A stretch of 64,000 bases of DNA, taken from assembly GCF_020615385.1 (NCBI RefSeq), contig NZ_JAJAVB010000026.1, forward strand, positions 1 through 64,000, written 5' to 3'. Shown piece after piece: positions 25,057 to 34,176 of the stretch. Source of the stretch: Jiella soli. Its GTDB lineage: Bacteria; Pseudomonadota; Alphaproteobacteria; Rhizobiales; Rhizobiaceae. Both the position numbers and the translations under genes were made by a program. Below the pieces are notes generated by a model. The model had not been told where the DNA came from. It saw nothing but the letters and a program-made list of their open reading frames with translations, and searched no databases. The stretch's first letter is position 1, and the number at the start of each line of letters is the position of its first letter.

Positions 25057-26073
25057 ATGTTGGCTGCAATCGGACCGCTTCAGCCCACATCCATGCCGGC
25101 CCCGCTCCTCAGCCTCGTCATTCCGATGCGCAACGAGGCAGAATGCATCGCCGGCCTCTGCGACCGGCTGGAGGCGATCATCGCCGATCTCGACGAGCCC
25201 TGCGAGGTAATCTGCGTCAACGACGGCAGCACAGACGCGACGCTTACTCTGCTGCTTGAGCGCCAGAAGACGATGTCCTGTCTGAGGATCATCGACCTGT
25301 CGCGCAATTTCGGCAAGGAGGCGGCGCTGACCGCCGGACTAGAGGCGGCGCGGGGCGCCTGCGTGGTGCCGCTCGACGCCGATCTCCAGGATCCGCCGGA
25401 GCTGGTCGGCGCGATGCTAGAGAAGTGGCGGGAGGGGTTCGAGGTGGTCAATGCCGCCCGCTCCGAGCGGCGCACCGACACGGCGATGAAGCGGCTGACC
25501 GCCGCCCTGTTTTACTATGTCACCAACAAGATTACCGACATCGAGATCCCGAAGAATGTCGGCGACTTCCGGCTGATGGACCGCAAGGTGGTCGACGCCA
25601 TCTGCGCCCTGCCCGAGCGCACGCGGTTCAACAAGGGTCTGTTCGCCTGGGTCGGCTTCCGCCAGACGACGCTCACCTATGTCCGCCCGCCCCGCGCGGC
25701 AGGCGAGACCAAGTGGAAATACTGGCGGCTGTGGAACTTCGCCCTCGACGGGATCACCTCCTTCAGTTCCATCCCCTTGCGGATCTGGAGCTATGTCGGC
25801 GCGGCTGCCGCCTCGCTGTCCATGATCTACGCCGTCGCCGTCGTCCTGCGCACGCTGATCTTCGGCATCGACGTGCCCGGCTATGCCTCGCTGATCGTCA
25901 CGGTGATGTTCTTCAACGGCCTGACCATGCTCAGCCTCGGCGCGATCGGCGAATATCTCTCGCGCATCTTCATCGAGACCAAGCAGCGGCCGATCTACAT
26001 CGTGCGCGCGCTCCACGAACCCTCGGGCGAAGATCCCGCCGCTCTTGCATCCGGCGAAGAGGCCGCCCCGTGA
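25057..26073 (+). CDS. GtrB/ArnC-like undecaprenyl-phosphate glycosyltransferase
   Basis: A 338-residue family-2 glycosyltransferase. The GT-A domain has Ser-Leu-Val-Ile-Pro-Met-Arg-Asn-Glu, Asn-Asp-Gly-Ser-Thr-Asp and Leu-Asp-Ala-Asp-Leu-Gln-Asp-Pro-Pro-Glu. The last part of the family signature includes Gly-Asp-Phe-Arg-Leu-Met-Asp-Arg and Gly-Glu-Thr-Lys-Trp. Two C-terminal membrane helices follow (about residues 245-270 and 280-305), the dolichol/undecaprenyl-phosphate sugar synthase layout. GGAGG lies just before the ATG. The next two genes overlap by 4 bases each, giving a cassette with a GT-C-like protein and a GtrA-like flippase. Confidence 0.9.
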   Translation: MLAAIGPLQPTSMPAPLLSLVIPMRNEAECIAGLCDRLEAIIADLDEPCEVICVNDGSTDATLTLLLERQKTMSCLRIIDLSRNFGKEAALTAGLEAARGACVVPLDADLQDPPELVGAMLEKWREGFEVVNAARSERRTDTAMKRLTAALFYYVTNKITDIEIPKNVGDFRLMDRKVVDAICALPERTRFNKGLFAWVGFRQTTLTYVRPPRAAGETKWKYWRLWNFALDGITSFSSIPLRIWSYVGAAAASLSMIYAVAVVLRTLIFGIDVPGYASLIVTVMFFNGLTMLSLGAIGEYLSRIFIETKQRPIYIVRALHEPSGEDPAALASGEEAAP

Positions 26074-28121
26074 CCAATGCCTGGCGCGTTACGGTCGCCG
26101 CGCTTGTCCTTCCGGCGATCCTCGCCCTCGGCGCAATGTTCGCCTGGGGCAAGGCGATCTATTCGTTCAACTTCGGCGACAATGCGCTGTTCTTCAATTT
26201 CGCCCGCTGGATCAGCCATGGCGAGATCTTCATCAGGGACTTCATCCATTTCCGCACGCCTGGCCCCTATTACTACATGGCGGCCGTCCAGCGGATCTTT
26301 GGCGAGAGTTTCCACTCGACTGCCTTTGCGCTTCTCCTGGAGGCACAGGTTTTTCAGCCATTAGCGAGTTTCTTCCTGGCGCTGGCGGCAAGCCGCGTGC
26401 TTCTGGGGCGGGCTTCGGTCGCGATTGCGCTCTTCAGCGCCGCGACCTTCCTCCTGATGACGCCGATCTTCCAGGTTCGGACTGCGGTCCCGACGCTGGC
26501 ACTCGCTGCCTATGTGATGACGCAGCTGGACGCCCCCGGCAGGCTGAAACAGGTCTGGCCGGCGCTGACGGGCGTCTTCCTCGGCCTCACCTATTGGGTG
26601 GGGCAGGAGGTCTTCATCCTCCTTGCCTTCGTCGTCTTCTGCGTCGAGTTGATCGCCCGGCGCGACGCCATCGCCGCCCGGATGACGCGCCTCGTGATCG
26701 TCGGCGCCGTCGCGCTCGCCGTAATCGTCGCGGGCATCGCCGCGCTCGTGGCCGCCGGCATGCCACTTGGCTCCTATCTCTACTACACCCTGCCCTATGC
26801 GCTGCTGATCCAGCCGGGAGGCATGGACCTTCCCTATCCGGCCCTGTCGCTCGACAATCTCCTCTACTATGTCTTCTTCGCAGAGATCGCGCTGGTGGCT
26901 GTGCTGTTCGTCCTTTCCGGCCTGTTCTCACGGCCCGCTGCACTCGCCTTTCTGAGCTTCGCAGTACTTCGGATGATCTCGGCGCTCGGGCGGTCGGACT
27001 ATTTGCACCTGACCTTCTCGATCTCCGAACTCGTCGTCCTCACCCCGCTTGCCGTCGCGCTCCTTCCGCGGCTTCGCGTGGCGCCAAAGCGGGTCGCCTA
27101 TGCCGCGGTGGCATCGATCCTGATTCTCGGCATCTTCGCCGCCGGAATTCTGATCTCCTCGAGCGCGCTGCTTACCGCGCCGCCGCTTCTATGCCTCATC
27201 GCCCGGATGATGGCAGAGGACCCGCGGCCCTTGCCGCCCTTGCCGTCCTGGCAAGGGATTGCGGCGGGGCTTACCGGCGCGGTGGCAATGGTCGCGGTCT
27301 TCTGGCCGATGTCCTATGATTCCTTCCGCTACGGCCTCGACGTTGCCTTCTCGCGGGAACCGCAGGGCCAGCTCCTCGGCGGCGTTCAATTCGGCTACCA
27401 ACCCGCGCGCGAGCTCGCCAATGTCCGAGCTTTTCTCGCTCGACATCCGCACAAGACCATCTTCAGCTTCCCCGTCCGCCCGATCTATTACGCTTTCGCC
27501 GACGCTCACGCCTCACGGCTAACCTACTTCGAGCCCCAGACAACGGTCGAAGAGGTCGCGGCGGTGATTTCGGATCTGAAGGCGAACCCGCCGGACGTCG
27601 TGGTGCAGGATGTCGGCCAGATGCTGTCGACCCGCCCGAGCCTCGTGCCGCTCGCCGACTATCTCGCCTCGAACTACCACACCGAATGGCTCAACCGGCG
27701 CTTCCACGTTCTGGAACTGCGCGTGCCGCGGCAGACGCCGCGCCGGACCATGCGGCTGATCGACCGCTACAGCCAGTTGAGCGCGGAGAATCCCGGTGCC
27801 ATCGATTTTTCCGTCCGCAGTCCCGGAGACACCCTGTCCACCCGGCTGGTGATCGAGGCGCACGGAGCCGTACGCCACACGCTTGACGTTCCGCCCGGCT
27901 GGCAGTTTTCGGCGGCGCTCGACGAACGGGAGGGCCATGCTGGAACCGCAATGGTGGAGATGACGCGAGCGGGCACCAGCAAACGCTATATGCTGAAGGC
28001 GGGGGAGAGCCAAGGGGAGCTGCCTCTGCCGGAAGGGGAGGGGCCGCTCACCATCGTGCTCCATCCCGGCGCGGACGGACGGAAGGCCGGATGGATCGAT
28101 CCGCGCTTCGAGGCGCCATGA
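26070..28121 (+). CDS. polytopic GT-C-type membrane glycosyltransferase (GtrC-like role)
   Basis: A 683-residue membrane protein beginning at a GTG that overlaps the previous stop (GTGA). After the first helix there is a periplasmic-type loop with Phe-Gly-Asp-Asn and Phe-Arg-Thr-Pro-Gly-Pro-Tyr-Tyr-Tyr, reminiscent of the first loop of GT-C transferases that use polyprenyl-phosphate sugars. Roughly ten hydrophobic segments follow up to about residue 430. The last 240 residues are soluble and probably periplasmic. Position between a GtrB-like synthase and a GtrA-like flippase suggests it transfers the flipped sugar onto a surface acceptor. The specific family is not recognised. Confidence 0.72.
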   Translation: MTNAWRVTVAALVLPAILALGAMFAWGKAIYSFNFGDNALFFNFARWISHGEIFIRDFIHFRTPGPYYYMAAVQRIFGESFHSTAFALLLEAQVFQPLASFFLALAASRVLLGRASVAIALFSAATFLLMTPIFQVRTAVPTLALAAYVMTQLDAPGRLKQVWPALTGVFLGLTYWVGQEVFILLAFVVFCVELIARRDAIAARMTRLVIVGAVALAVIVAGIAALVAAGMPLGSYLYYTLPYALLIQPGGMDLPYPALSLDNLLYYVFFAEIALVAVLFVLSGLFSRPAALAFLSFAVLRMISALGRSDYLHLTFSISELVVLTPLAVALLPRLRVAPKRVAYAAVASILILGIFAAGILISSSALLTAPPLLCLIARMMAEDPRPLPPLPSWQGIAAGLTGAVAMVAVFWPMSYDSFRYGLDVAFSREPQGQLLGGVQFGYQPARELANVRAFLARHPHKTIFSFPVRPIYYAFADAHASRLTYFEPQTTVEEVAAVISDLKANPPDVVVQDVGQMLSTRPSLVPLADYLASNYHTEWLNRRFHVLELRVPRQTPRRTMRLIDRYSQLSAENPGAIDFSVRSPGDTLSTRLVIEAHGAVRHTLDVPPGWQFSAALDEREGHAGTAMVEMTRAGTSKRYMLKAGESQGELPLPEGEGPLTIVLHPGADGRKAGWIDPRFEAP

Positions 28122-28594
28122 GCCCGCGATCGAAGGAGGCGGTGCGGCGCCTGACCGGCCGGGTGCCGCCGCCCGTTCTCCAATACGCCAAGTTCGGTCT
28201 CGTCGGGGGATTTGCCACCCTGTTCCACAGCATCCTCTTCGTCGCCTTCGTCGGCGGGCTGGGGGTGCGTCCGATGCTGGCCAACAGCCTAGCCTTCTCC
28301 TGCGCGCTCGTCGTCTCCTATCTCGGCAATTATCGCTGGACCTTCGGCGCCGGCTCCCGCAGCTGGCTGAGCTTCACCAAATTCGCCGTGGTGAGCCTGA
28401 TCGGCTTCGGCCTCAACAGCCTGGCGATCTTCGTCATCGTGGACAGGCTGGAGCTCTCCTATCTCTACAGCCTGCCGGTCATGATCGGCCTCGTGCCGCC
28501 GGTCGTCTTCGTCCTCAATCGCACTTGGACCTTCGGCGCGAGGCAGCCGCCGGCGCACGCCGAGACGGAAGCGATTTATCCGGACCGCAGGTGA
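28118..28594 (+). CDS. GtrA-like flippase
   Basis: A 158-residue protein from the ATG at 28118, which overlaps the previous stop (ATGA). It has four hydrophobic segments and the GtrA signatures Lys-Phe-Gly-Leu-Val-Gly-Gly-Phe-Ala-Thr, Tyr-Leu-Gly-Asn-Tyr-Arg-Trp-Thr-Phe and Val-Leu-Asn-Arg-Thr-Trp-Thr-Phe. GtrA proteins are thought to move undecaprenyl-phosphate-linked sugars across the inner membrane. Its last 19 bases overlap the 3' end of the convergent acyltransferase gene. Confidence 0.9.
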   Translation: MSPRSKEAVRRLTGRVPPPVLQYAKFGLVGGFATLFHSILFVAFVGGLGVRPMLANSLAFSCALVVSYLGNYRWTFGAGSRSWLSFTKFAVVSLIGFGLNSLAIFVIVDRLELSYLYSLPVMIGLVPPVVFVLNRTWTFGARQPPAHAETEAIYPDRR

Positions 28595-29736
28595 CGGCAC
28601 GGCGCGCCGGTCTCGTCCTTCGGCTCGTGGTCGGCGCGGCGGAGACGCGACGCCGCCATCCGGACGAGCCGGATATTCCGGCCCGGAACCAGCGCCGACC
28701 GGATCGCGAAGCGGGTCGGCCTCTCGAAGATCCGGTAGATCAGCGCCGACTGGAGGAGGGCAAGGCTAAGCGTAAGCGCAAAGAACGGGAGCGGGTGTTC
28801 GCGCGGGGCGAGCACGGGCTCCAGATTCATGATCGTCAGCATGTGGGTGAGATAGAGCGCGTAGGAAATGTCGCCGCAAAAGCGGAAGGGGCGGCTGGCG
28901 AGCATGCGGTGGGCGAGGGGACTTGCGCCGACGCTCGAAAGAAGGACGAAGATCGCGGCCGCGATCTGCGGCTCCCACCACATCCGCGGCACATGGCCGA
29001 ACAGCGCCTCAAAGGGCAGGGGAAAGAGGCAGAGAAGCGCCGCGGCTGCAAGGCCGACGCCGAGATTGCCGACGAGGCGGCGCCGCACTTCGGACAGGCG
29101 GGCGGACAGGGCCTGCCAGGCGAACCAGGCACCGATGCCGATCAGGAAGTAATGGCCGAGCTTCATCACCGGCATCGCGCCCGGCGGCAGCGTGAAATAG
29201 GCGGCAACGAGCACGGCGACGGTGGCGACAGCGAGCCGGCCTTCCAGCCGGTAGAGCAGCCAGAAGATCGGAAACAGCGCGTAGAACCGGATCTCGACGG
29301 GGATCGTCCAGAGCACGCTGACACCGCTGCGAAGGAGGAGATGGTCGGCGATGTTGCCGGCATCGACGAGATAGGCCCGGGGCAGGCCGGGCCCCGACAG
29401 GGCCGTCACCGCGAAGGAGGCGAGGACGATCACCAGGAACAACGGCACCACCCGGGCGAAGCGGGCAACGGCGAAACGGTAGACCGTCGCCGGCCTGAAC
29501 GCCGTGCCGAAGTAGACATGCGCCATCAGGAAGCCGGAGAGGGCGAAGAAGATCATCACCCCAATCTGGCCGCCGCCCTTCTGGAAGAAGCTCCCGCCGA
29601 GCCCGGTCGCCTCGGCCAGATGCGAGACCACCACGATGATCGCGGCAAGGCCGCGTAAGCCGTCGAGCGCGGGGACATGCGCGCCCGCGGCCCCTTGCGG
29701 TGGCGCTTGGCGCGACGCCGGCACGAAGGCGCTCAT
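28576..29736 (-). CDS. acyltransferase-3 family protein (OafA-like)
   Basis: A 386-residue polytopic acyltransferase. It shows Leu-Asp-Gly-Leu-Arg-Gly-Leu-Ala-Ala (conserved Arg), Val-Val-Val-Ser-His-Leu (conserved His), Phe-Phe-Ala-Leu-Ser-Gly-Phe-Leu and a run of about ten hydrophobic segments. There is no C-terminal SGNH domain. It begins 2 bases after the stop of the upstream methyltransferase gene, so the frame extending to 29787 overlaps that gene and is unlikely. It should O-acylate a sugar of the surface polysaccharide. Confidence 0.88.
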   Translation of the reverse strand: MSAFVPASRQAPPQGAAGAHVPALDGLRGLAAIIVVVSHLAEATGLGGSFFQKGGGQIGVMIFFALSGFLMAHVYFGTAFRPATVYRFAVARFARVVPLFLVIVLASFAVTALSGPGLPRAYLVDAGNIADHLLLRSGVSVLWTIPVEIRFYALFPIFWLLYRLEGRLAVATVAVLVAAYFTLPPGAMPVMKLGHYFLIGIGAWFAWQALSARLSEVRRRLVGNLGVGLAAAALLCLFPLPFEALFGHVPRMWWEPQIAAAIFVLLSSVGASPLAHRMLASRPFRFCGDISYALYLTHMLTIMNLEPVLAPREHPLPFFALTLSLALLQSALIYRIFERPTRFAIRSALVPGRNIRLVRMAASRLRRADHEPKDETGAPCRHLRSG

Positions 29737-29738
29737 GC

Positions 29739-30917
29739 TCAAGGCTTCTTGCGTCCGACGAGCGTGGTGGCCGAGGCGAGTTCCCATTGCGCGGTCTCAC
29801 CGAGCTCGGCGATGAAGGGCTCGCGCCGCGAGGCCCAGTAGCGCTGCCGCAGCAGCTCGTCGACCGTCATCGCCGACATCTGCCGGCGCGCCTCCTCCGG
29901 CAGGCCGAGGAGATAGGAACGCAGGATCCACTGCAGCGACAGGAACGGATGCTGATGGTCGTCGACCGTATGCGAGACGATGTCGAGTTCGTCGCGATAG
30001 AGCCGGCGGTGCCCGGAGCGGGTGGCGTTGAAATAGTGGTCGGGATAGCCGTGCTCGGGCTGCATGAAGGGAATGCCCGAGAAGACGACGCCGCCGGGCT
30101 TCAGGACCCTGAGGATCTCGCCGCCGCAAGCGAAGGGGTCGTCGACATGTTCGAGCACGGCGAGGGTGATGACCATGTCGAACGTCTCGTCGGCGAAGGG
30201 CAGGGCCTGGCCGACGGCGAGAAGATCCGATGACGGATAATCGAAGATCTCCATGTAGACGACGTCGGGCCGCTCGATCCGCTTGAAGCCGGCGCCGAAG
30301 TCGAGCGCCATAAAGCCATCCCGCCGCTCCGCCGCCAGCATGTCTTCCAGGAGCGAGGGATAGGGATGCGCCGACACGCCGTCCGCCTTGGCAGACAAGT
30401 GGCCCGAAAAGCCGAAGCTCGGCTCAAGCAGGTTGAGGGCGCCATGGCCCGCCTGATCGAAGGACACTCCGCCCTCGGAAAAGCGCAAGGTGTTGCAGCC
30501 TTCGCTCAAGACCGGCCCGGCGCCGTCATTTTGCAGGCGCAGATGTTGCAGCAGCCAGCGGCGCTTGTCCGCCTTCCATTGTTTTGCCTCGATCATCCGC
30601 TTTGGCAGGTCGTCCGCGATGGCGAGCGCCGTTTCGGCGACCACCTTGCCCCCTTGCACGATCTCGAGCCGACATGCAGAACCGGCCACCCGACCGACGA
30701 GCTTCGTCATGTCGAGATAGACACGAAATCCTTGTCCCGCTTCGCCAAGATCGGGACGCGGCACGCTCTGATGCGCCATCTCCTGTCCATCGAGACGAAC
30801 ATGAAAGAGCTCGCCTGTGCCTTCGAACCAGCCCTCCAATACCTCGTAGGATGTGGCGAGGCAGTCACCGGGCAAAGACGTATCGACATTAAGCATGCAG
30901 CGCACTCTTGCGATCAT
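29739..30917 (-). CDS. class I SAM methyltransferase with N-terminal accessory domain
   Basis: A 392-residue protein (or 385 from an internal ATG at 30896). Residues 1-120 form a beta-rich domain of unknown kind. The methyltransferase part starts near 195 with Leu-Asp-Phe-Gly-Ala-Gly, a SAM-binding motif I variant, and continues with Ala-Leu-Pro-Phe-Ala-Asp-Glu-Thr-Phe-Asp-Met-Val-Ile-Thr-Leu-Ala-Val-Leu-Glu-His-Val and Arg-Val-Leu-Lys-Pro-Gly-Gly. This is the methyltransferase type 11 pattern. It is operonic with the downstream acyltransferase and divergent from the type I secretion genes. A sugar-modifying role is likely. Confidence 0.82.
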   Translation of the reverse strand: MIARVRCMLNVDTSLPGDCLATSYEVLEGWFEGTGELFHVRLDGQEMAHQSVPRPDLGEAGQGFRVYLDMTKLVGRVAGSACRLEIVQGGKVVAETALAIADDLPKRMIEAKQWKADKRRWLLQHLRLQNDGAGPVLSEGCNTLRFSEGGVSFDQAGHGALNLLEPSFGFSGHLSAKADGVSAHPYPSLLEDMLAAERRDGFMALDFGAGFKRIERPDVVYMEIFDYPSSDLLAVGQALPFADETFDMVITLAVLEHVDDPFACGGEILRVLKPGGVVFSGIPFMQPEHGYPDHYFNATRSGHRRLYRDELDIVSHTVDDHQHPFLSLQWILRSYLLGLPEEARRQMSAMTVDELLRQRYWASRREPFIAELGETAQWELASATTLVGRKKP

Positions 30918-31020
30918 CAGACTGTCTTTGCGATACCATAGGACGCAAGTCCATGATATTGCCTAGCAACGGGCGTGGGGGCAGGAGCGCCTCCGCGGCA
31001 GAAAAGGTTAAGGGTTTTCC

Positions 31021-32763
31021 TTGAGCGAACTGGACCAAGCCGTCTCGGCCTTTCGCCGCTCGCTGATCGGCATTTTGGCCATATCGGCGATCACGACGAT
31101 CCTGATGCTGGCGCTGCCGTTCTACATGACGCAGGTATTCACACACGTTCTGCCAAGCCGCAGCGTCGAAACGCTCTTGGCACTGTCGGTGCTCGCCCTC
31201 ATTGCATATGTGCTCTATGGCATTTTCGACGGCCTTCGCCAGTCGATCCTCGCTCGGGTCGCGGCGCGCTATGAGGCGCTTCTGTCAGGCCCTATCGTTT
31301 ATTCCCATTTCATGGACGCAGGCCGCGACTCCTCGTCTGGCCTGGAACTTCTACAGGATGTCCGCCAAGTTCGCTCCTTCGTTGGATCGCGGGCGCTTGC
31401 AGCCGTGTCTGAGGCGCCCTTCATCCCGCTCTTCATGGCCATTCTCTATCTGGTCGACACGACGATGGGGCTGATGATCACCGCCGGCATGGCTCTGATG
31501 GTTCTGCTGGCACTGGTTCAGCAAAGCGTAATGAAGAGTGGTGTCGAGGCGCAGAACAATGCCTCGCGGGCCGCCAATCGCGTCCTCCAGGCGCATATCG
31601 AACAGTCCGAGACTGTGCGGGTGCTGGGGCTCCAAAAGATCGCGCTTGACCGCTGGGGTGTTCCGAACGCACGGGCTGTTACCTCGTTCATCGATTTGCA
31701 ATCGCTTGGCGCTTTCTACGGCGGCGTCTCGAAATTTCTACGGTTTTCGCTGCAGTCTGCCATTCTGGGCTTCGGCGCCTTCCTGGCGATTGAGGGGGAC
31801 ATATCTTCCACCGTCGTCTTCGCCTGCATGATGATCGGTGGGCGAGCACTGGCGCCACTCGATGGCCTTGTTGGTTCCTGGAGTTCTCTCACCACGGCTT
31901 GGGAGTCGCACAAGCGGGTCCGTGACGCGTTGACCGGCTTTTATATGGAGCCAGAAAGGACAGCTCTGCCGGAGCCGGCAGGAGCAATCCAGGTCGAAAA
32001 GCTGATCTATGGCATGAGCGGTCAGAGTGAGCCGATCATCAAGCGGATTTCCTTCGGCTTCCAGGCGGGTGAGAGCATCGCGATCATCGGCCCCAGCGGC
32101 GCAGGCAAGTCGACGCTCCTGCGTCTGATGGTCGGAGCACTCGCGCCGGCCTCGGGTACGATCCGTCTCGACGGTGCCGACCTCAGGCAATGGGATCGGC
32201 TGCAACTTGGTCGGCATATCGGCTATGTGCCCCAGAGCGTCGATTTCCTCCCCGGCACCGTCGCGGATAACATCGCCCGTTTCGATCCTGAGCGCGACGA
32301 CGCAGAAGTGGTTGCCGCGGCCCGGCAGGCCGGGATCCACGAGCTTATTTTGAGATTTCCGCAGGGCTATAACACGCCGCTCGGCCGCGGTGCGTTCGCG
32401 CCCTCGGGGGGCCAGAAGCAGCTGCTCGCTGTCGCCCGGGCCTTCTATCGCAATCCCAAGCTCCTGTTCTTCGACGAGCCCAACTCCAATCTCGACCAAC
32501 AGGGCGACCACCTTCTGATGCAGGCAATCGGCCAAGCCAGAAAGCGGGGCGCGACCGTGGTGCTCGTCACTCAGCGTCCAAGCCTTCTTCAGGTGGCTGA
32601 CAAGGTCCTGGTCATGCGGGACGGCCTGATCGACAATTTCGGCCCGCGCAACGAGGTCCTGCCAAAGGTTGTCAAGCCCGCCGCGGTCCAGCAGCAACCA
32701 CAAAAGCGCCAGGCAATCGAGCAAAAAGACGGATCGGTCCCGGCCGTTAACGCAGGTTCCTGA
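31021..32763 (+). CDS. type I secretion ABC transporter (PrtD-like permease/ATPase)
   Basis: A 580-residue fused permease-ATPase. Helices cluster in residues 15-70, 130-170 and 235-285. Walker A (Gly-Pro-Ser-Gly-Ala-Gly-Lys-Ser) is at 357-364, the signature is Pro-Ser-Gly-Gly-Gln-Lys at 461-466, and Walker B (Leu-Leu-Phe-Phe-Asp-Glu-Pro) is at 481-487. No C39 peptidase domain is present, so it is the PrtD rather than the bacteriocin type. It appears to start with TTG at 31021 after AAGGG. It overlaps the downstream membrane-fusion gene and should power export of the RTX proteins in this window. The first signature residue is Pro instead of the usual Leu. Confidence 0.92.
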   Translation: MSELDQAVSAFRRSLIGILAISAITTILMLALPFYMTQVFTHVLPSRSVETLLALSVLALIAYVLYGIFDGLRQSILARVAARYEALLSGPIVYSHFMDAGRDSSSGLELLQDVRQVRSFVGSRALAAVSEAPFIPLFMAILYLVDTTMGLMITAGMALMVLLALVQQSVMKSGVEAQNNASRAANRVLQAHIEQSETVRVLGLQKIALDRWGVPNARAVTSFIDLQSLGAFYGGVSKFLRFSLQSAILGFGAFLAIEGDISSTVVFACMMIGGRALAPLDGLVGSWSSLTTAWESHKRVRDALTGFYMEPERTALPEPAGAIQVEKLIYGMSGQSEPIIKRISFGFQAGESIAIIGPSGAGKSTLLRLMVGALAPASGTIRLDGADLRQWDRLQLGRHIGYVPQSVDFLPGTVADNIARFDPERDDAEVVAAARQAGIHELILRFPQGYNTPLGRGAFAPSGGQKQLLAVARAFYRNPKLLFFDEPNSNLDQQGDHLLMQAIGQARKRGATVVLVTQRPSLLQVADKVLVMRDGLIDNFGPRNEVLPKVVKPAAVQQQPQKRQAIEQKDGSVPAVNAGS

Positions 32764-34154
32764 TGGCAAATAAGCGATCTCTCACCACCGCCCCCAATGA
32801 ACGCGCCGCGGCCCTTTCTGGCGGCGGCGCGGCGGCGGCCGGGCCTTTCTACCATGCCTGGCATCACCAGGTGCCACTGAAGCTGCCAATCCGCTTGCGG
32901 CTGCTCTTAGCCATCCTGTTTCTCTTGGTCGGGACCGGTATCGTCTGGGCTGTGACCGTGCCGATCAGCGGCGCCTTCATGAGCGAAGGCCGGCTAGTCG
33001 CCGAAGGCAAAAATCGCGTCGTCGACCATCTGGAAGGCGGCATCGTCGAAGAGGTCTTTGTCCGTGAGGGCGATAAGGTGAAAGCTGGCGACCTGCTCGC
33101 CCGCATGGACGTTACCAATGCTTCGGTCGCGCTCGCCAATGCCGAGAGCCAGCGCGACGTTGACCGCATCCAGATGGTCCGACTTCTCACCGAGCAGCGC
33201 GGTGATGAGGAAATCGTCTGGCCGGAAGACCTAGAAGCGCGCATCAAGAACGATCCAGACCTTGCCGAGGCGGCGATCGCCCAACGGAAGGAGTTCGCGT
33301 CTAAAACCCAGGAGCTTGCTGCCCTCAAGAGCATTCTTACCGAGCGCATCAACACCAACACTCAGCTAGTCGATAGTCTCGAGAAGCTGCGCCAGGAGCG
33401 CATCAAGCGCATCGCCGATACCCAGAATGAGGTCGATCTCTCCGATCAGATGATGAAGAAGGGGCTGACCACACGCGACCGCAACTTCGCACTAAAGCGT
33501 CAGCTCGCATCGGACCAGGACCAGCTACGCCAGACCCTTATCCAGATCGACGATAAGCGCTCGACGATCAACGAGTCGCGCGAGCAGCTCAACCGGACCC
33601 TCTCGCAGCGCCAGAACGAGATTGCGGACACGATTCTGAAGCTGCAAGCGGAGATCTCGCAGCTGACCGAAAAGATGCGATCCTATAGGGCAATGGCGAA
33701 CCGGTCTGATGTGCGCGCGCCTGTCGCCGGCATCGTCACCAATGTCGCGGTCAACACGAGGAATCAAGTAATCGGAGCCGGGAAGCCTTTGTTCGAGATC
33801 TTCCCGAGCAACGTGCCGCTTTATGTCGAGGCAAAAGTGGAGCCGCGCTATATTGACAGCGTCGTTCTCGGCCAGCACGTTTCGGTCCAATTCCAGTCGC
33901 GCGAGCGGACCAAGTCCCGCCTGATGCTCGACGGGAACGTCACCTACGTCGCCTCGGACTCCGAGCAGGACCAGCGCACCGGCCGCTATTACTATACGGT
34001 GCGCGCCAAGCTCGACCCGGAATCGATCGCCCAATATGGCGACATCGTCCCCGGCAACCTCGCCACGGTCTATTTCGAGCTCGATCAGCAGACCTTCCTG
34101 CAATATCTGGTGGATCCCTATTGGGATATGGGCCAGAAGGCCTTTGTCGGCTAA
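32763..34154 (+). CDS. HlyD-family membrane fusion protein
   Basis: A 463-residue periplasmic adaptor. One N-terminal membrane helix (about residues 45-65) is followed by a lipoyl-like half (Val-Asp-His-Leu-Glu-Gly-Gly-Ile-Val-Glu), a long alpha-helical hairpin with heptad-like content (about 125-300), the second lipoyl half (Arg-Ala-Pro-Val-Ala-Gly-Ile-Val) and a beta-barrel. The ATG overlaps the ABC gene stop (TGATG). With the ABC protein it forms the inner-membrane part of a type I system. A TolC-like outer-membrane channel is not in the window and must come from elsewhere. Confidence 0.93.
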   Translation: MANKRSLTTAPNERAAALSGGGAAAAGPFYHAWHHQVPLKLPIRLRLLLAILFLLVGTGIVWAVTVPISGAFMSEGRLVAEGKNRVVDHLEGGIVEEVFVREGDKVKAGDLLARMDVTNASVALANAESQRDVDRIQMVRLLTEQRGDEEIVWPEDLEARIKNDPDLAEAAIAQRKEFASKTQELAALKSILTERINTNTQLVDSLEKLRQERIKRIADTQNEVDLSDQMMKKGLTTRDRNFALKRQLASDQDQLRQTLIQIDDKRSTINESREQLNRTLSQRQNEIADTILKLQAEISQLTEKMRSYRAMANRSDVRAPVAGIVTNVAVNTRNQVIGAGKPLFEIFPSNVPLYVEAKVEPRYIDSVVLGQHVSVQFQSRERTKSRLMLDGNVTYVASDSEQDQRTGRYYYTVRAKLDPESIAQYGDIVPGNLATVYFELDQQTFLQYLVDPYWDMGQKAFVG

Positions 34155-34176
34155 GCGAACGGACCGGCAGCGGGCC

